Origin: Patescibacteria group bacterium
GTDB taxonomy: Bacteria; Patescibacteriota; Gracilibacteria; UBA1369; JAHJTR01
Length of the DNA stretch: 8,460 nt
Assembly (NCBI GenBank): GCA_018829865.1
Contig: JAHJTR010000063.1
Location: 1-8,460 of the forward strand
Reading direction: 5' to 3'
The notes under the pieces were generated by a model, which saw nothing but the letters and a program-made list of their open reading frames with translations, ran no database searches and was not told the origin of the DNA. Positions 1-6,236 of the stretch are shown piece by piece (within the stretch, counting starts at the first letter, position 1; each line of letters begins with the position of its first letter). Position numbers and translations under genes: made by a program.

Positions 1-443
1 TGGTGGAGATGCCGGGAGTCGAACCCGGGTCCAAAGGTGCAGACTTCAAGCGTCTACTGTTATAGTTTCGCTTAATTTGTTTAACGCCATCTGTAAAATA
101 AAAGCAAAACACAAACATTACAGCTGGCCCCTTCTATAATGATTTAAGAATATAACTAAAAGAAAATTAAATCCCGAGCTCCATGCCTTGGCACCTTAAT
201 ATCTTATGGAGTATCAGATATCTTGATGTGACCGCGAATTGGCGGTCAAAGAAACTAAGCAACTAAAGCTAATTCTCTTTTGGCTCCAAAAAGAGCTTTA
301 AGAGCAGCAACAGTGTTAGATTCTTCGGTAGTGTCATTTTTAGCACTTAAGAAACGCTCTGACGGATTAAGGTGGGACAGAGCAACCACCTAACAGCAAC
401 TTGAGAGACCGAAATCACCCTTGTCGAATTCCATTACATCCCC
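1..443 (-). ncRNA. ssrA: tmRNA (transfer-messenger RNA), complete
   Basis: tmRNA rescues ribosomes stalled on broken messages: with SmpB it enters the A site as alanyl-tRNA, then serves as template for a degradation tag. On the minus strand the 5' end GGGGATG (437-443) pairs with CATCTCC (5-11), ahead of an encoded ACCA (1-4). The T-arm motif GGGTTCGACTCCC and the 5' motif GGAATTCGACA are present. An H-type pseudoknot (PK1) precedes the tag: AGGTGG (386-391) pairs with CCACCT (370-375), and GCTCTG (378-383) pairs with CAGAGC (356-361). After the tag stop comes a 7-bp hairpin, TGACCGC/GCGGTCA (229-248). A second pseudoknot follows, with ATATCT/AGATAT and CTCCAT/ATGGAG stems. At 443 nt it is longer than many tmRNAs (about 350-400 nt). 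It is a one-piece, non-permuted gene. The gene starts 76 nt after the mfd stop, on the same strand. Confidence 0.97.
255..344 (-). other. tmRNA tag-peptide reading frame (29 codons plus stop)
   Basis: The resume codon GCT (342-344) follows the typical TAAGT context just after pseudoknot PK1. The frame reads AKNDTTEESN..., continues through VAALKALFG and ends AKRELALVA before a single TAG (255-257). The C-terminal ALVA resembles the ALAA/ALVA ends that ClpXP-type proteases recognise on ssrA-tagged proteins. The tag is charged and hydrophilic at the start, with a helix-prone middle. At 29 residues it is about two to three times the usual 8-15. The exact resume codon is inferred from position and context. 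Confidence 0.88.
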
Positions 444-465
444 AATTTTAAAAGAGCTAGAATAC

Positions 466-493
466 AGTATAACAATATATCGAAATATAGCAA
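466..493 (-). promoter_or_regulatory. Probable ssrA promoter
   Basis: On the minus strand a -35-like TTGCTA (488-493) and a -10 TATACT (466-471) are separated by 16 bp. A start near base 459 would give a short leader before the mature 5' end at 443, consistent with RNase P trimming of a tmRNA precursor. The promoter lies in the mfd-ssrA gap (444-519), where I see no convincing terminator for mfd, so read-through from mfd is also possible. Confidence 0.55.
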
Positions 494-519
494 ACAACGT
501 TTATAAAAAGCCATTCCTC

Positions 520-3500
520 TTACTTCTTCCCCTTCTTCCCCGGCACAAGCCTCTTCACACAATCCTCAAGCTCTTCAAACCAATTCACCCCAAGGTCTTT
601 TGTTTTAATCTTCAACTTAGTCCCACTAATAATCCATTTCGGACTATACTCCAAAAGCTTAAATATATGCTCAGGCTTCACCTTTTTACTCACAGTAAGC
701 ACAATCTCCCTCCTCTCATCATCATGAATATTCTCAGCTTTCACATTAAGCAAATTCGCCTGTTTCGCATAAATCTTCATCTCAAGCACCTTAAACAAAT
801 TCAAAACCTCAGCGGGCATTTTCCCAAACTCCTCAACCATATCCTCATTGAGTTCATTTAAATACTCAAAATTATCAGCCCCCGAAAGTCTCTGATACGC
901 ATTAATTTTATCTTTCGAGCTCACAATATATTCATCGGGGATGTACGCAGACACCGGCAGTTCAATCGCAACATCGCGTATTTCTTCTTCATCCCCTTCT
1001 TTAACAACATAACCTTCTTTTTGCTCATCAACCGCTTTATTAAGCATTCGAATAAAATGACTCACTCCCACAACATTAATCGCCCCGTGTTGATTAGCCC
1101 CTAAAATATCCCCCGCACCACGAATTTCTAAATCCTTCATCGCAATCTGGAAACCACTACCAAGCTCACTCGCTTCCACAATCGCCCGCAGTCGCTTTTT
1201 AGCATCAAGCTTAAGCCGCTGCGCATGATACAAAAAGTAAGCAAAAGCCTGCCGTTTACCACGTCCAACTCGCCCACGCAACTGATAAAGCTGCGCCAAA
1301 CCAAATTTCTCAGCATTATTCACAATCAAAGTATTCGCATTCGCCAAATCAATTCCGTTTTCAATAATAGTAGAAGTCACAAGCACATCATATTCACCAT
1401 TCTTAAAAGCAATAATCCTTTTTTCAAGTTCATTACTGCTTAATTTTCCATGAGAAACAATAAACCGCACATTAGGGCACAAACTCCTCAATTTATCAGC
1501 AAAACCATCTATCGTCTGCACACGATTATGCAAAACATAAACCTGCCCCGTCCGCTCAACTTCACTATAAATTGCCTCTTTAATAAGCTCCATCGAATAT
1601 TTACGCACTTCGGTAATCACCGGAAGCCGCCCCGGAGGAGCAGTCGTAATAGTTGTAATATCTCTAAGTTTATTCAAACTAATATTCAAAGTTCGAGGAA
1701 TCGGAGTCGCTGTCAATGTAAGCACATCCACCTCCGCCCGAACTTCCTTGAGTTTCTCTTTTTGCTTCACACCAAATCGCTGCTCTTCATCAATAATCAC
1801 AAGCCCCAAATTTTTAAATTTAATATCCCCTTGTAATAATCTATGTGTCCCAATCACAACATCCACCTCTCCTCTCTCCAGTTTTTTTATAATCTCTTTC
1901 TGTTCTTTCACAGTTTTAAACCGACTAAGCATCTCAATCCTCACATTAAAAGGCTCCATCCTTTTACAAAAAGACCTAAAATGCTGATCAGTCAAAATAG
2001 TAATCGGCGACACAAGCGCCGTCTGCTTCCCATTCAAAAACGCCTTAAAAGCCGCCCGCATCGCCACCTCAGTCTTCCCAAATCCAACATCACCACAAAC
2101 CAATCTATCCATCGGTTTATCTGTTTCCATATCATTAAGCACATCACAAATCGCCTTAATCTGCCCGGGAGTTTCCTCATAAGGAAAAGTCTCCGCAAAC
2201 TGCCCCATCAACTTCTCCTCACTCTTATACGCAAACCCTTTAGCCATTTCGCGCTTCGCATAAAGCTGCAAAAGTTCTTTCGCAATTTCCTGAGTCTCTT
2301 TTTTAACTTTCTTAGTAATTGTATTCCACTCAGTCGACCCCAACCTAGTAAGCCGCGGCGGACTCTCGTCAGCCCCAATGTATTTATTAATTTTATCCGC
2401 CTGATCAATCGGCACATAAAGCTTATCATTTTCCGCATACAGCAGCCTCATATACTCACGCGTAATCTCATCCACAGTTTTCTTCTCAATCCCCCCAAAT
2501 CGCGCAATCCCATGATCCGCATGCACCACAAAATCATTAATTTTCAAACTCGTCAAAAAATCCAAATACACTTTTTGCGTAGAAATCTGTTTTTTCTGAG
2601 TCTTAAAAGTCGCAACAATTCTATCCGAGAAAACCATTATTTTTTTTCGCGGATTCTGAAAGGAGTGAGGCAGAACCGAATCTTTATCCTCCGACACAAG
2701 TTTTATAGGATGGCGATCATCATCTTTAAAATCCCCAAGCTTCTCATCATAAACCAAGTTTTTTTCTTCAAATAATTTCTTAAGATCATCGGCATGCTTG
2801 GTAAAAAGCATCATTCTCCACCCCGCCAAATATCGCTCATGTATATTATCCACCATCTCTAAAAGATTCTGATAACGAAGAACCGAAAGATATTGCCCAT
2901 GAACATTCCATTCATCATCTTCGGCAAACGAAGTAAAAGTTAAAATATTCGATGCCTTATTTCTCCTCTTAAAAAACTCTTCAAAATCTGCAAAATACAT
3001 TTCCAAAATCTCCAACTCATCATCAATAATCAAAGAATCATCAGGTAGAAACTCCAAAAAGTTACTAATATCTTTTTCACAAAAAACCGGATAAATACTA
3101 ATTTTCTTAAAGTTTTGCACAACTTTTGCAGAAATTTGTTCAAACTCTGCAATTCCCTCAATGTGGCCAAACCCCAAGGTTAACTGAATCGGGTTGTCCA
3201 TATTTACGGGGAAAATGTTCAAAACTTCGCCTTGTTTATGGTAAGTCCCCTTCTCTAAATGTTTATCGTCAGACACCTCATATCCCAAGCTAATCAAATC
3301 CTCAAAAATATCGGAAGAACTTTCATCCGCCCCACATTTAAAAGTAATTATTTTTTCCTTAAGATCAATTTTATTCGGCACTTGTTGAAGAAGATTGAAA
3401 TAAGGAGTTACAACAATTTGATTCCCCTGTTCCATAAATTTAGAAAGCGACTCAATTTGATTAACCAAATTTTGAGGAGTATTAATGTGCTCCTCATTCA

Positions 3501-3735
3501 GCTCAAGACTATGTACAGGATAGTCACACATCGTCTGTAGAGCCCTGCTAACATTCTCTTGCTCAGTGCGATCATTAACAATCCACAAAACCTTTTTAAA
3601 AGGATTCTCGCGCAATAAATTTCCCACAACAAAAGACTTCGACATAAAATTACCAAAACCGGAGGCCGAAACCTTTTTATACTCTTTAAATTTGTCAGCA
3701 ATATCTTTCCCGTCCAAAACAGGGAAAATACGCAT
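520..3735 (-). CDS. mfd: Transcription-repair coupling factor Mfd (ATP-dependent DNA translocase)
   Basis: Mfd binds RNA polymerase stalled at DNA lesions, pushes it off using ATP-driven translocation and recruits UvrA for nucleotide excision repair. Numbered from the ATG (1071 aa): a divergent UvrB-like N-terminal half, with the conserved stretch around GEVLNIFPV near residue 170; an RNA-polymerase-interacting Tudor/CarD-like domain at about 400-417 (DFVVHADHGIARFGGIE); then two RecA-like helicase domains with Walker A GDVGFGKTE (548-556), DEEQ box (649-652), TATPIPRT (675-682), STIIENGID (788-796) and QLRGRVGR (818-825). The TRG motif RGAGDILGANQHG (872-884) and a C-terminal UvrA-binding-type domain follow. 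It is slightly shorter than E. coli Mfd (1148 aa). I prefer the ATG at 3733-3735 because AAGGA lies 13 nt upstream; a TTG at 3754-3756 would add seven residues but has no ribosome-binding site. It lies 35 nt downstream of dnaN, in the same operon. Stop is TAA. Confidence 0.97.
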   Translation of the reverse strand: MRIFPVLDGKDIADKFKEYKKVSASGFGNFMSKSFVVGNLLRENPFKKVLWIVNDRTEQENVSRALQTMCDYPVHSLELNEEHINTPQNLVNQIESLSKFMEQGNQIVVTPYFNLLQQVPNKIDLKEKIITFKCGADESSSDIFEDLISLGYEVSDDKHLEKGTYHKQGEVLNIFPVNMDNPIQLTLGFGHIEGIAEFEQISAKVVQNFKKISIYPVFCEKDISNFLEFLPDDSLIIDDELEILEMYFADFEEFFKRRNKASNILTFTSFAEDDEWNVHGQYLSVLRYQNLLEMVDNIHERYLAGWRMMLFTKHADDLKKLFEEKNLVYDEKLGDFKDDDRHPIKLVSEDKDSVLPHSFQNPRKKIMVFSDRIVATFKTQKKQISTQKVYLDFLTSLKINDFVVHADHGIARFGGIEKKTVDEITREYMRLLYAENDKLYVPIDQADKINKYIGADESPPRLTRLGSTEWNTITKKVKKETQEIAKELLQLYAKREMAKGFAYKSEEKLMGQFAETFPYEETPGQIKAICDVLNDMETDKPMDRLVCGDVGFGKTEVAMRAAFKAFLNGKQTALVSPITILTDQHFRSFCKRMEPFNVRIEMLSRFKTVKEQKEIIKKLERGEVDVVIGTHRLLQGDIKFKNLGLVIIDEEQRFGVKQKEKLKEVRAEVDVLTLTATPIPRTLNISLNKLRDITTITTAPPGRLPVITEVRKYSMELIKEAIYSEVERTGQVYVLHNRVQTIDGFADKLRSLCPNVRFIVSHGKLSSNELEKRIIAFKNGEYDVLVTSTIIENGIDLANANTLIVNNAEKFGLAQLYQLRGRVGRGKRQAFAYFLYHAQRLKLDAKKRLRAIVEASELGSGFQIAMKDLEIRGAGDILGANQHGAINVVGVSHFIRMLNKAVDEQKEGYVVKEGDEEEIRDVAIELPVSAYIPDEYIVSSKDKINAYQRLSGADNFEYLNELNEDMVEEFGKMPAEVLNLFKVLEMKIYAKQANLLNVKAENIHDDERREIVLTVSKKVKPEHIFKLLEYSPKWIISGTKLKIKTKDLGVNWFEELEDCVKRLVPGKKGKK

Positions 3736-3770
3736 CAAGTTACGTTTGTCCTTCAAAAGATATTAATTTG

Positions 3771-4871
3771 TTAAACTTTTAACGGCATTATTATATGAAT
3801 AAAGTCCTTTTTGTCAATTGCCTTTACTATTACCGGTGACAATTTATCATTCATTTCAAAGCTTACATCGTCCTCATCTAAAACCTGCAAAATATCTAAA
3901 AGGTACTGGCTATTTAAAGCAATGTTATTACTTTCGCCGGTCAATTCCCCTTCTAAATCCACTGTACCTTCACCAACTTGTGTCTCATCAGTATGTAAAA
4001 CCATCTTCTTTTCGTCTACATCTATTTTAGCACAATTATTATCAGGAACAAAGAGATTTACCTTTTTTACAGCCAAAATAAAGTCCTCGCGCTTCAATTT
4101 TATATTCGACTTAATTTCACTCGGAATAATTTTCTCATAATCCGGGAAACTCCCCTCAATTAATCTTGATGTTAATTCAATATTTCCCACATTAAACATC
4201 ACCTGATTTTTAGCAAAAGTTATATCAACATTTTCGTCTTCAGCCTTCATCAAAATCTTCCCAAGCTCCAAAATAGTCCGAGCGGGAATTATACAACTAA
4301 GTGGATCTTTAATCTTATCAATAAGCTCAAATTTCGTTTCAGAAAGCCGATAACTATCAGTAGCAACCATTTTAAAAACATCAGCTTGCAAATCAAAAAA
4401 CACTCCTGATAAAACAGGTCGAGCCAAATTATTTGAAGCCGCGAACGCCGTCTTGTTGATCATACCAAGCAATATTTTCGCATCAATACTAAATTTCCCA
4501 AGCTTTTCAATTTTAGGAATAATAGGAAACTCATCAGGTGAAATACCCTTAATTTTAGACTGCGAAGATTTCGACTTAATCGTAATTGTTTCACCTGAAG
4601 CCTCATTAATTTCAAGCTTTTGATTTTCCAAAAGATTAATATAACTGGTCACAAGCTTAGCCGGAATTGTAATCCCCCCTTCGCTTTTAATTTCCGCCGG
4701 AATACTAACCTTTATCGCAATTTCCAAATTCGTTGCAATCATCACAGCTTTCTTCTCCTCAAGCTTAACTAAAATATTATTCAAAACCGGCAAAGTATTA
4801 TTCGGACTAATTGCTTTACTCACAATATTCAAAGCTTCCGCCAAATCCGATTGTTCACATAAAAATTTCAT
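3771..4871 (-). CDS. dnaN: DNA polymerase III subunit beta (sliding clamp)
   Basis: The beta clamp is a ring-shaped dimer that encircles DNA and tethers the replicative polymerase and other enzymes. The protein is 366 aa, the same length as the E. coli clamp, and spans three similar domains (about 1-125, 126-247 and 248-366). Diagnostic stretches are SPDEFPIIP (111-119), ATDSYRLSE (170-178, aligning with ATDGHRLA in E. coli), SRLIEGSFPDY (235-245) and the C-terminal IIMPLKV (360-366). That end matches the hydrophobic-cleft tail MPMRL that binds clamp partners. The start is the ATG at 4869-4871; there is no clear Shine-Dalgarno, and the predicted leader is only about 22 nt. It is first in the operon, followed by mfd, an unusual partner: dnaN more often neighbours dnaA, recF or gyrB. 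The adjacent gene-free region is the candidate origin. Stop is TAA. Confidence 0.98.
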   Translation of the reverse strand: MKFLCEQSDLAEALNIVSKAISPNNTLPVLNNILVKLEEKKAVMIATNLEIAIKVSIPAEIKSEGGITIPAKLVTSYINLLENQKLEINEASGETITIKSKSSQSKIKGISPDEFPIIPKIEKLGKFSIDAKILLGMINKTAFAASNNLARPVLSGVFFDLQADVFKMVATDSYRLSETKFELIDKIKDPLSCIIPARTILELGKILMKAEDENVDITFAKNQVMFNVGNIELTSRLIEGSFPDYEKIIPSEIKSNIKLKREDFILAVKKVNLFVPDNNCAKIDVDEKKMVLHTDETQVGEGTVDLEGELTGESNNIALNSQYLLDILQVLDEDDVSFEMNDKLSPVIVKAIDKKDFIHIIMPLKV

Positions 4872-4899
4872 AACGTTTGATTTTATCTAATGTACTAAG

Positions 4900-4927
4900 A
4901 TTATATTTTTATTTCTCTTATTAGCAA
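4900..4927 (-). promoter_or_regulatory. Probable dnaN-mfd operon promoter
   Basis: The minus strand carries a perfect -10 TATAAT (4900-4905) and a -35-like TTGCTA (4922-4927) with a 16-bp spacer. The start site would fall near 4893, about 22 nt before the dnaN ATG. The -35 hexamer and spacing are identical to those of the ssrA promoter. The promoter touches the AT-rich edge of the candidate origin, so DnaA binding or unwinding there could affect dnaN expression (inference). Confidence 0.6.
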
Positions 4928-4935
4928 TGTTATTT

Positions 4936-4951
4936 TATATATTAATATATA
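4936..4951. repeat. 16-bp perfect AT palindrome in the putative unwinding element
   Basis: TATATATTAATATATA is its own reverse complement. It is followed on the plus strand by TAG/TAA-type triplets (about 4952-4970) and a G cluster, GAGGAGGGG (4971-4979). This order of AT-rich DNA, triplets and GC cluster recalls the DnaA-trio unwinding system known from Bacillus subtilis, but no DnaA box directly abuts the cluster. In DNA this AT-rich a palindrome can also arise by chance. Confidence 0.45.
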
Positions 4952-5201
4952 TAGTATTAAGTAGTAATTAGAGGAGGGGTGCTTTTTTCATTAAAACATT
5001 GCCCTATCTGTTTAAAACCACATAGCTTGTTTAAGCCATCACCACTCAAAAACAATGATCTCTAAGCCAATAAAATATTTCTGCAAAAGATGTGTAAAAC
5101 CCCTAACATGTTTTATTATCTGTATACAAAATGTTTAAAAACTGTGCAGAACCATCCCCTCCCCCAACACTTATTAACATTCCCAATGTAAAACAAATCC
5201 C

Positions 5202-5278
5202 CCCAAAACCACTTCCTTTCGCACAAACAAACCCAAACCACCCCAAACCACGGCCCCATCACCAAAACCACCAAAACG
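5202..5278 (+). repeat. Short iteron-like repeats, consensus CCAAA(A)CCAC
   Basis: Four copies of CCAAA(A)CCAC occur at 5203-5212, 5233-5241, 5243-5251 and 5262-5271, plus a partial CCAAAACG at 5271-5278. Two are a perfect 10-bp tandem, CCCAAACCAC at 5232-5241 and 5242-5251. Copy starts are about 30, 10, 19 and 9 bp apart, close to whole helical turns. They sit in a nearly G-free block of the candidate origin. Function is unknown; a protein-binding array or simple low-complexity drift are both possible. Confidence 0.5.
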
Positions 5279-5329
5279 TGCAAAACCCCTCAAAAATCAT
5301 CAACATTTCAACAATTAAATGTGCAAATG

Positions 5330-5338
5330 TTATACACA
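5330..5338 (+). promoter_or_regulatory. DnaA box TTATACACA
   Basis: This exactly matches the consensus TTATNCACA bound by the initiator DnaA. It lies 9 bp after TGTGCAAAT and 17 bp before TGTGCATTA, both degenerate copies in the opposite orientation. A single 9-mer can occur by chance, so the call rests on the surrounding cluster and on the position upstream of dnaN. Confidence 0.5.
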
Positions 5339-5369
5339 AACCAAATAGACATAATGTGCATTAGTTTGT

Positions 5370-5387
5370 AAAAGAGCCCTCTTTTTT
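5370..5387 (-). terminator. Possible intrinsic terminator after the toxin-antitoxin operon
   Basis: AAAAGAG and CTCTTTT form inverted arms at 5370-5376 and 5379-5385. Allowing a four-base loop, this is a 5-6 bp hairpin. T-rich bases follow on both strands: T4 inside the arm on the minus strand, T6 on the plus strand. It lies about 50 nt beyond the toxin stop and would insulate the candidate origin from toxin-antitoxin transcription. The stem is short and AT-rich, so strength is doubtful. Confidence 0.3.
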
Positions 5388-5435
5388 AATCGAGAGAAAA
5401 AATATTAGTGATTAAAAAACACAGATCTTTCACAA

Positions 5436-5810
5436 CTATATTTCAAACTCTTCAAAATTATTGTTCTCAATGTCTTTAATCACATAGTCTAGATTCTTAT
5501 TTATTTGAGAAACAACATTCGGATTTTCAGGAGACATATTCATACCTATTTTTTTATCTTTTTTTAATCGAATCAAAAGTGGCACAACTTTCGTATTCTC
5601 TAACACAAAAAAGACAATCATTCGGCCCTTAACCTTTGATCCAATTCTAACCTTAAAAAAATGAAAGCTTCTATCTTTCTTTGATATAGATATCTTCTTA
5701 CCCAACCCTTTGGTTATTTTTTTCGCACCGGCAATCAAGTCATCAATACTAAAATATTTTTGATTCGGTTTATATTCATGTTTTGCAATATATTTGCTTA
5801 GTAATAGCAT
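5436..5810 (-). CDS. Probable type II toxin, RelE/ParE-like fold
   Basis: This 124-aa basic protein is the second gene of a two-gene operon. It starts one base after the stop of a ribbon-helix-helix antitoxin (TAAAATG junction), which suggests translational coupling; no separate Shine-Dalgarno is visible. The middle reads as consecutive beta strands (about 50-57, 62-70, 74-83), with GRM at 62-64 and a KDKKIGMN turn (84-91). A C-terminal helix (about 97-115) follows. This order, and the pattern of a basic strand, GR, hydrophobic strand and VPLLIRLKKDK, resembles RelE/ParE/HigB toxins, many of which cut mRNA on the ribosome while others poison gyrase. No catalytic residues can be assigned, so the target is unknown. 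The family call rests on fold-like pattern and operon context rather than a clear motif. Stop is TAG. Confidence 0.65.
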   Translation of the reverse strand: MLLLSKYIAKHEYKPNQKYFSIDDLIAGAKKITKGLGKKISISKKDRSFHFFKVRIGSKVKGRMIVFFVLENTKVVPLLIRLKKDKKIGMNMSPENPNVVSQINKNLDYVIKDIENNNFEEFEI

Positions 5811-5811
5811 T

Positions 5812-6045
5812 TTATTTTAGTAAACTTGCAAGTTTTTCAGCCTTTTTATTAATTGAAGAATCTTTAAACTGAATCTCTTCTACTTCATTGGTATGAGTTA
5901 CTATTCCCAAAGATATTTTGTCTTCTACAAAAGCTTCCATCGAAAAAACAAATAAAGATTTTAGAGTTATTCCTTTTTCCTTCGCCTTTTCCATAGCTCT
6001 TTTTTTAAGTGAGGTATCTGCAGTAAATGAAATTTGAGTATTCAT
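5812..6045 (-). CDS. Probable ribbon-helix-helix antitoxin (RelB/DinJ-like)
   Basis: This 77-aa protein fits a small type II antitoxin. Residues 1-46 match a ribbon-helix-helix DNA-binding domain: an N-terminal beta strand (NTQISFTAD), helix one with LKKRAMEKAKEKG, the turn GITLKS, and helix two LFVFSMEAFVED. Residues 47-77 form a charged tail likely to wrap and block the toxin. Such antitoxins bind DNA as dimers and repress their own operon, usually more strongly with the toxin bound. The start is the ATG at 6043-6045; no obvious Shine-Dalgarno precedes it. A promoter and a palindromic operator lie 30-60 bp upstream. The toxin gene follows after one base. Stop is TAA. Confidence 0.75.
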   Translation of the reverse strand: MNTQISFTADTSLKKRAMEKAKEKGITLKSLFVFSMEAFVEDKISLGIVTHTNEVEEIQFKDSSINKKAEKLASLLK

Positions 6046-6065
6046 AATTAAAACATTACATCTTA

Positions 6066-6096
6066 AAACTATTTATATTATAGTTTAAAACTATAA
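6066..6096. promoter_or_regulatory. Candidate antitoxin operator: palindrome plus an extra half-site
   Basis: A perfect inverted repeat with 9-bp arms and a one-base centre occupies 6078-6096 (TTATAGTTT, A, AAACTATAA). It covers part of the -10 box and the spacer. The half-site AAACTAT also occurs alone at 6066-6072, in the same orientation as the copy at 6088-6094 and 22 bp (about two helical turns) away. Arrays of short half-sites over the promoter are typical of ribbon-helix-helix autorepressors. Assignment to this antitoxin is inference. The rest of the RNase J to antitoxin gap (6106-6236) holds nothing I recognise. Confidence 0.6.
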
Positions 6097-6105
6097 ATTA
6101 ATCAA
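6077..6105 (-). promoter_or_regulatory. Toxin-antitoxin operon promoter
   Basis: On the minus strand -35 TTGATT (6100-6105) and a perfect -10 TATAAT (6077-6082) are separated by 17 bp. The predicted start near 6070 leaves a leader of about 25 nt. It is the best sigma-70-type promoter in the window, and the -10 and spacer are overlapped by the palindrome at 6078-6096. Confidence 0.7.
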
Positions 6106-6236
6106 TTTACAAAAAAACATATTCGAAACTTAACAGGACGACATTAAAAAAAATAAAATATTTCCACAGCCGAATCATGGCATTGAATAAATCAACGTCT
6201 TTTTTAAGAAACCCACGCAAATCCCCTTCAGCTAAC

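Larger units (their letters stand above)
4930..5365. other. oriC: Candidate chromosomal replication origin (oriC)
   Basis: This is the main part of a 564-bp gene-free gap (4872-5435) upstream of dnaN, the classic place for a bacterial oriC. It has a very AT-rich left end (about 4930-4970) that could be the unwinding element. There is one perfect DnaA box TTATACACA (5330-5338). One-mismatch boxes, read on the reverse strand, are TGTGTAAAA (5091-5099), TGTGCAGAA (5143-5151) and TGTGCATTA (5355-5363); weaker GTGCA-containing elements lie at 5278-5282 and 5321-5325. A strand-asymmetric C/A-rich block lies between the boxes. Against it: dnaA is not adjacent, only one box is perfect, and base skew does not switch here but nearer 8090. 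No believable gene is present in the gap. Confidence 0.5.

Noticed and set aside
421..861. Plus-strand frame overlapping ssrA and the end of mfd
   Set aside because: It runs antisense across a well-supported tmRNA 5' end and conserved mfd codons; composition is an antisense shadow.
1843..2775. 310-codon plus-strand frame opposite mfd
   Set aside because: It is antisense to the Mfd helicase domains and its protein is basic and motif-free, as expected from C-rich antisense sequence.
5196..5260. Canonical G-quadruplex on the minus strand
   Set aside because: Only three G3+ runs fall close together; a fourth needs a loop of about 30 nt, so a standard three-tetrad structure is doubtful.
5202..5278. 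CRISPR array
   Set aside because: Repeats are 9-10 bp with no unique spacers of 25-40 bp and no cas genes are present.
5131..5364. 77-codon plus-strand frame in the candidate origin
   Set aside because: It is Pro/Asn/His/Lys low-complexity, a by-product of the C/A-rich block, with no ribosome-binding site or recognisable domain.
6121..6236. Intrinsic terminator after RNase J
   Set aside because: The only stems are GCC/GGC with a seven-base loop and a weak five-pair hairpin, and the T-run is about 14 nt away; not convincing.
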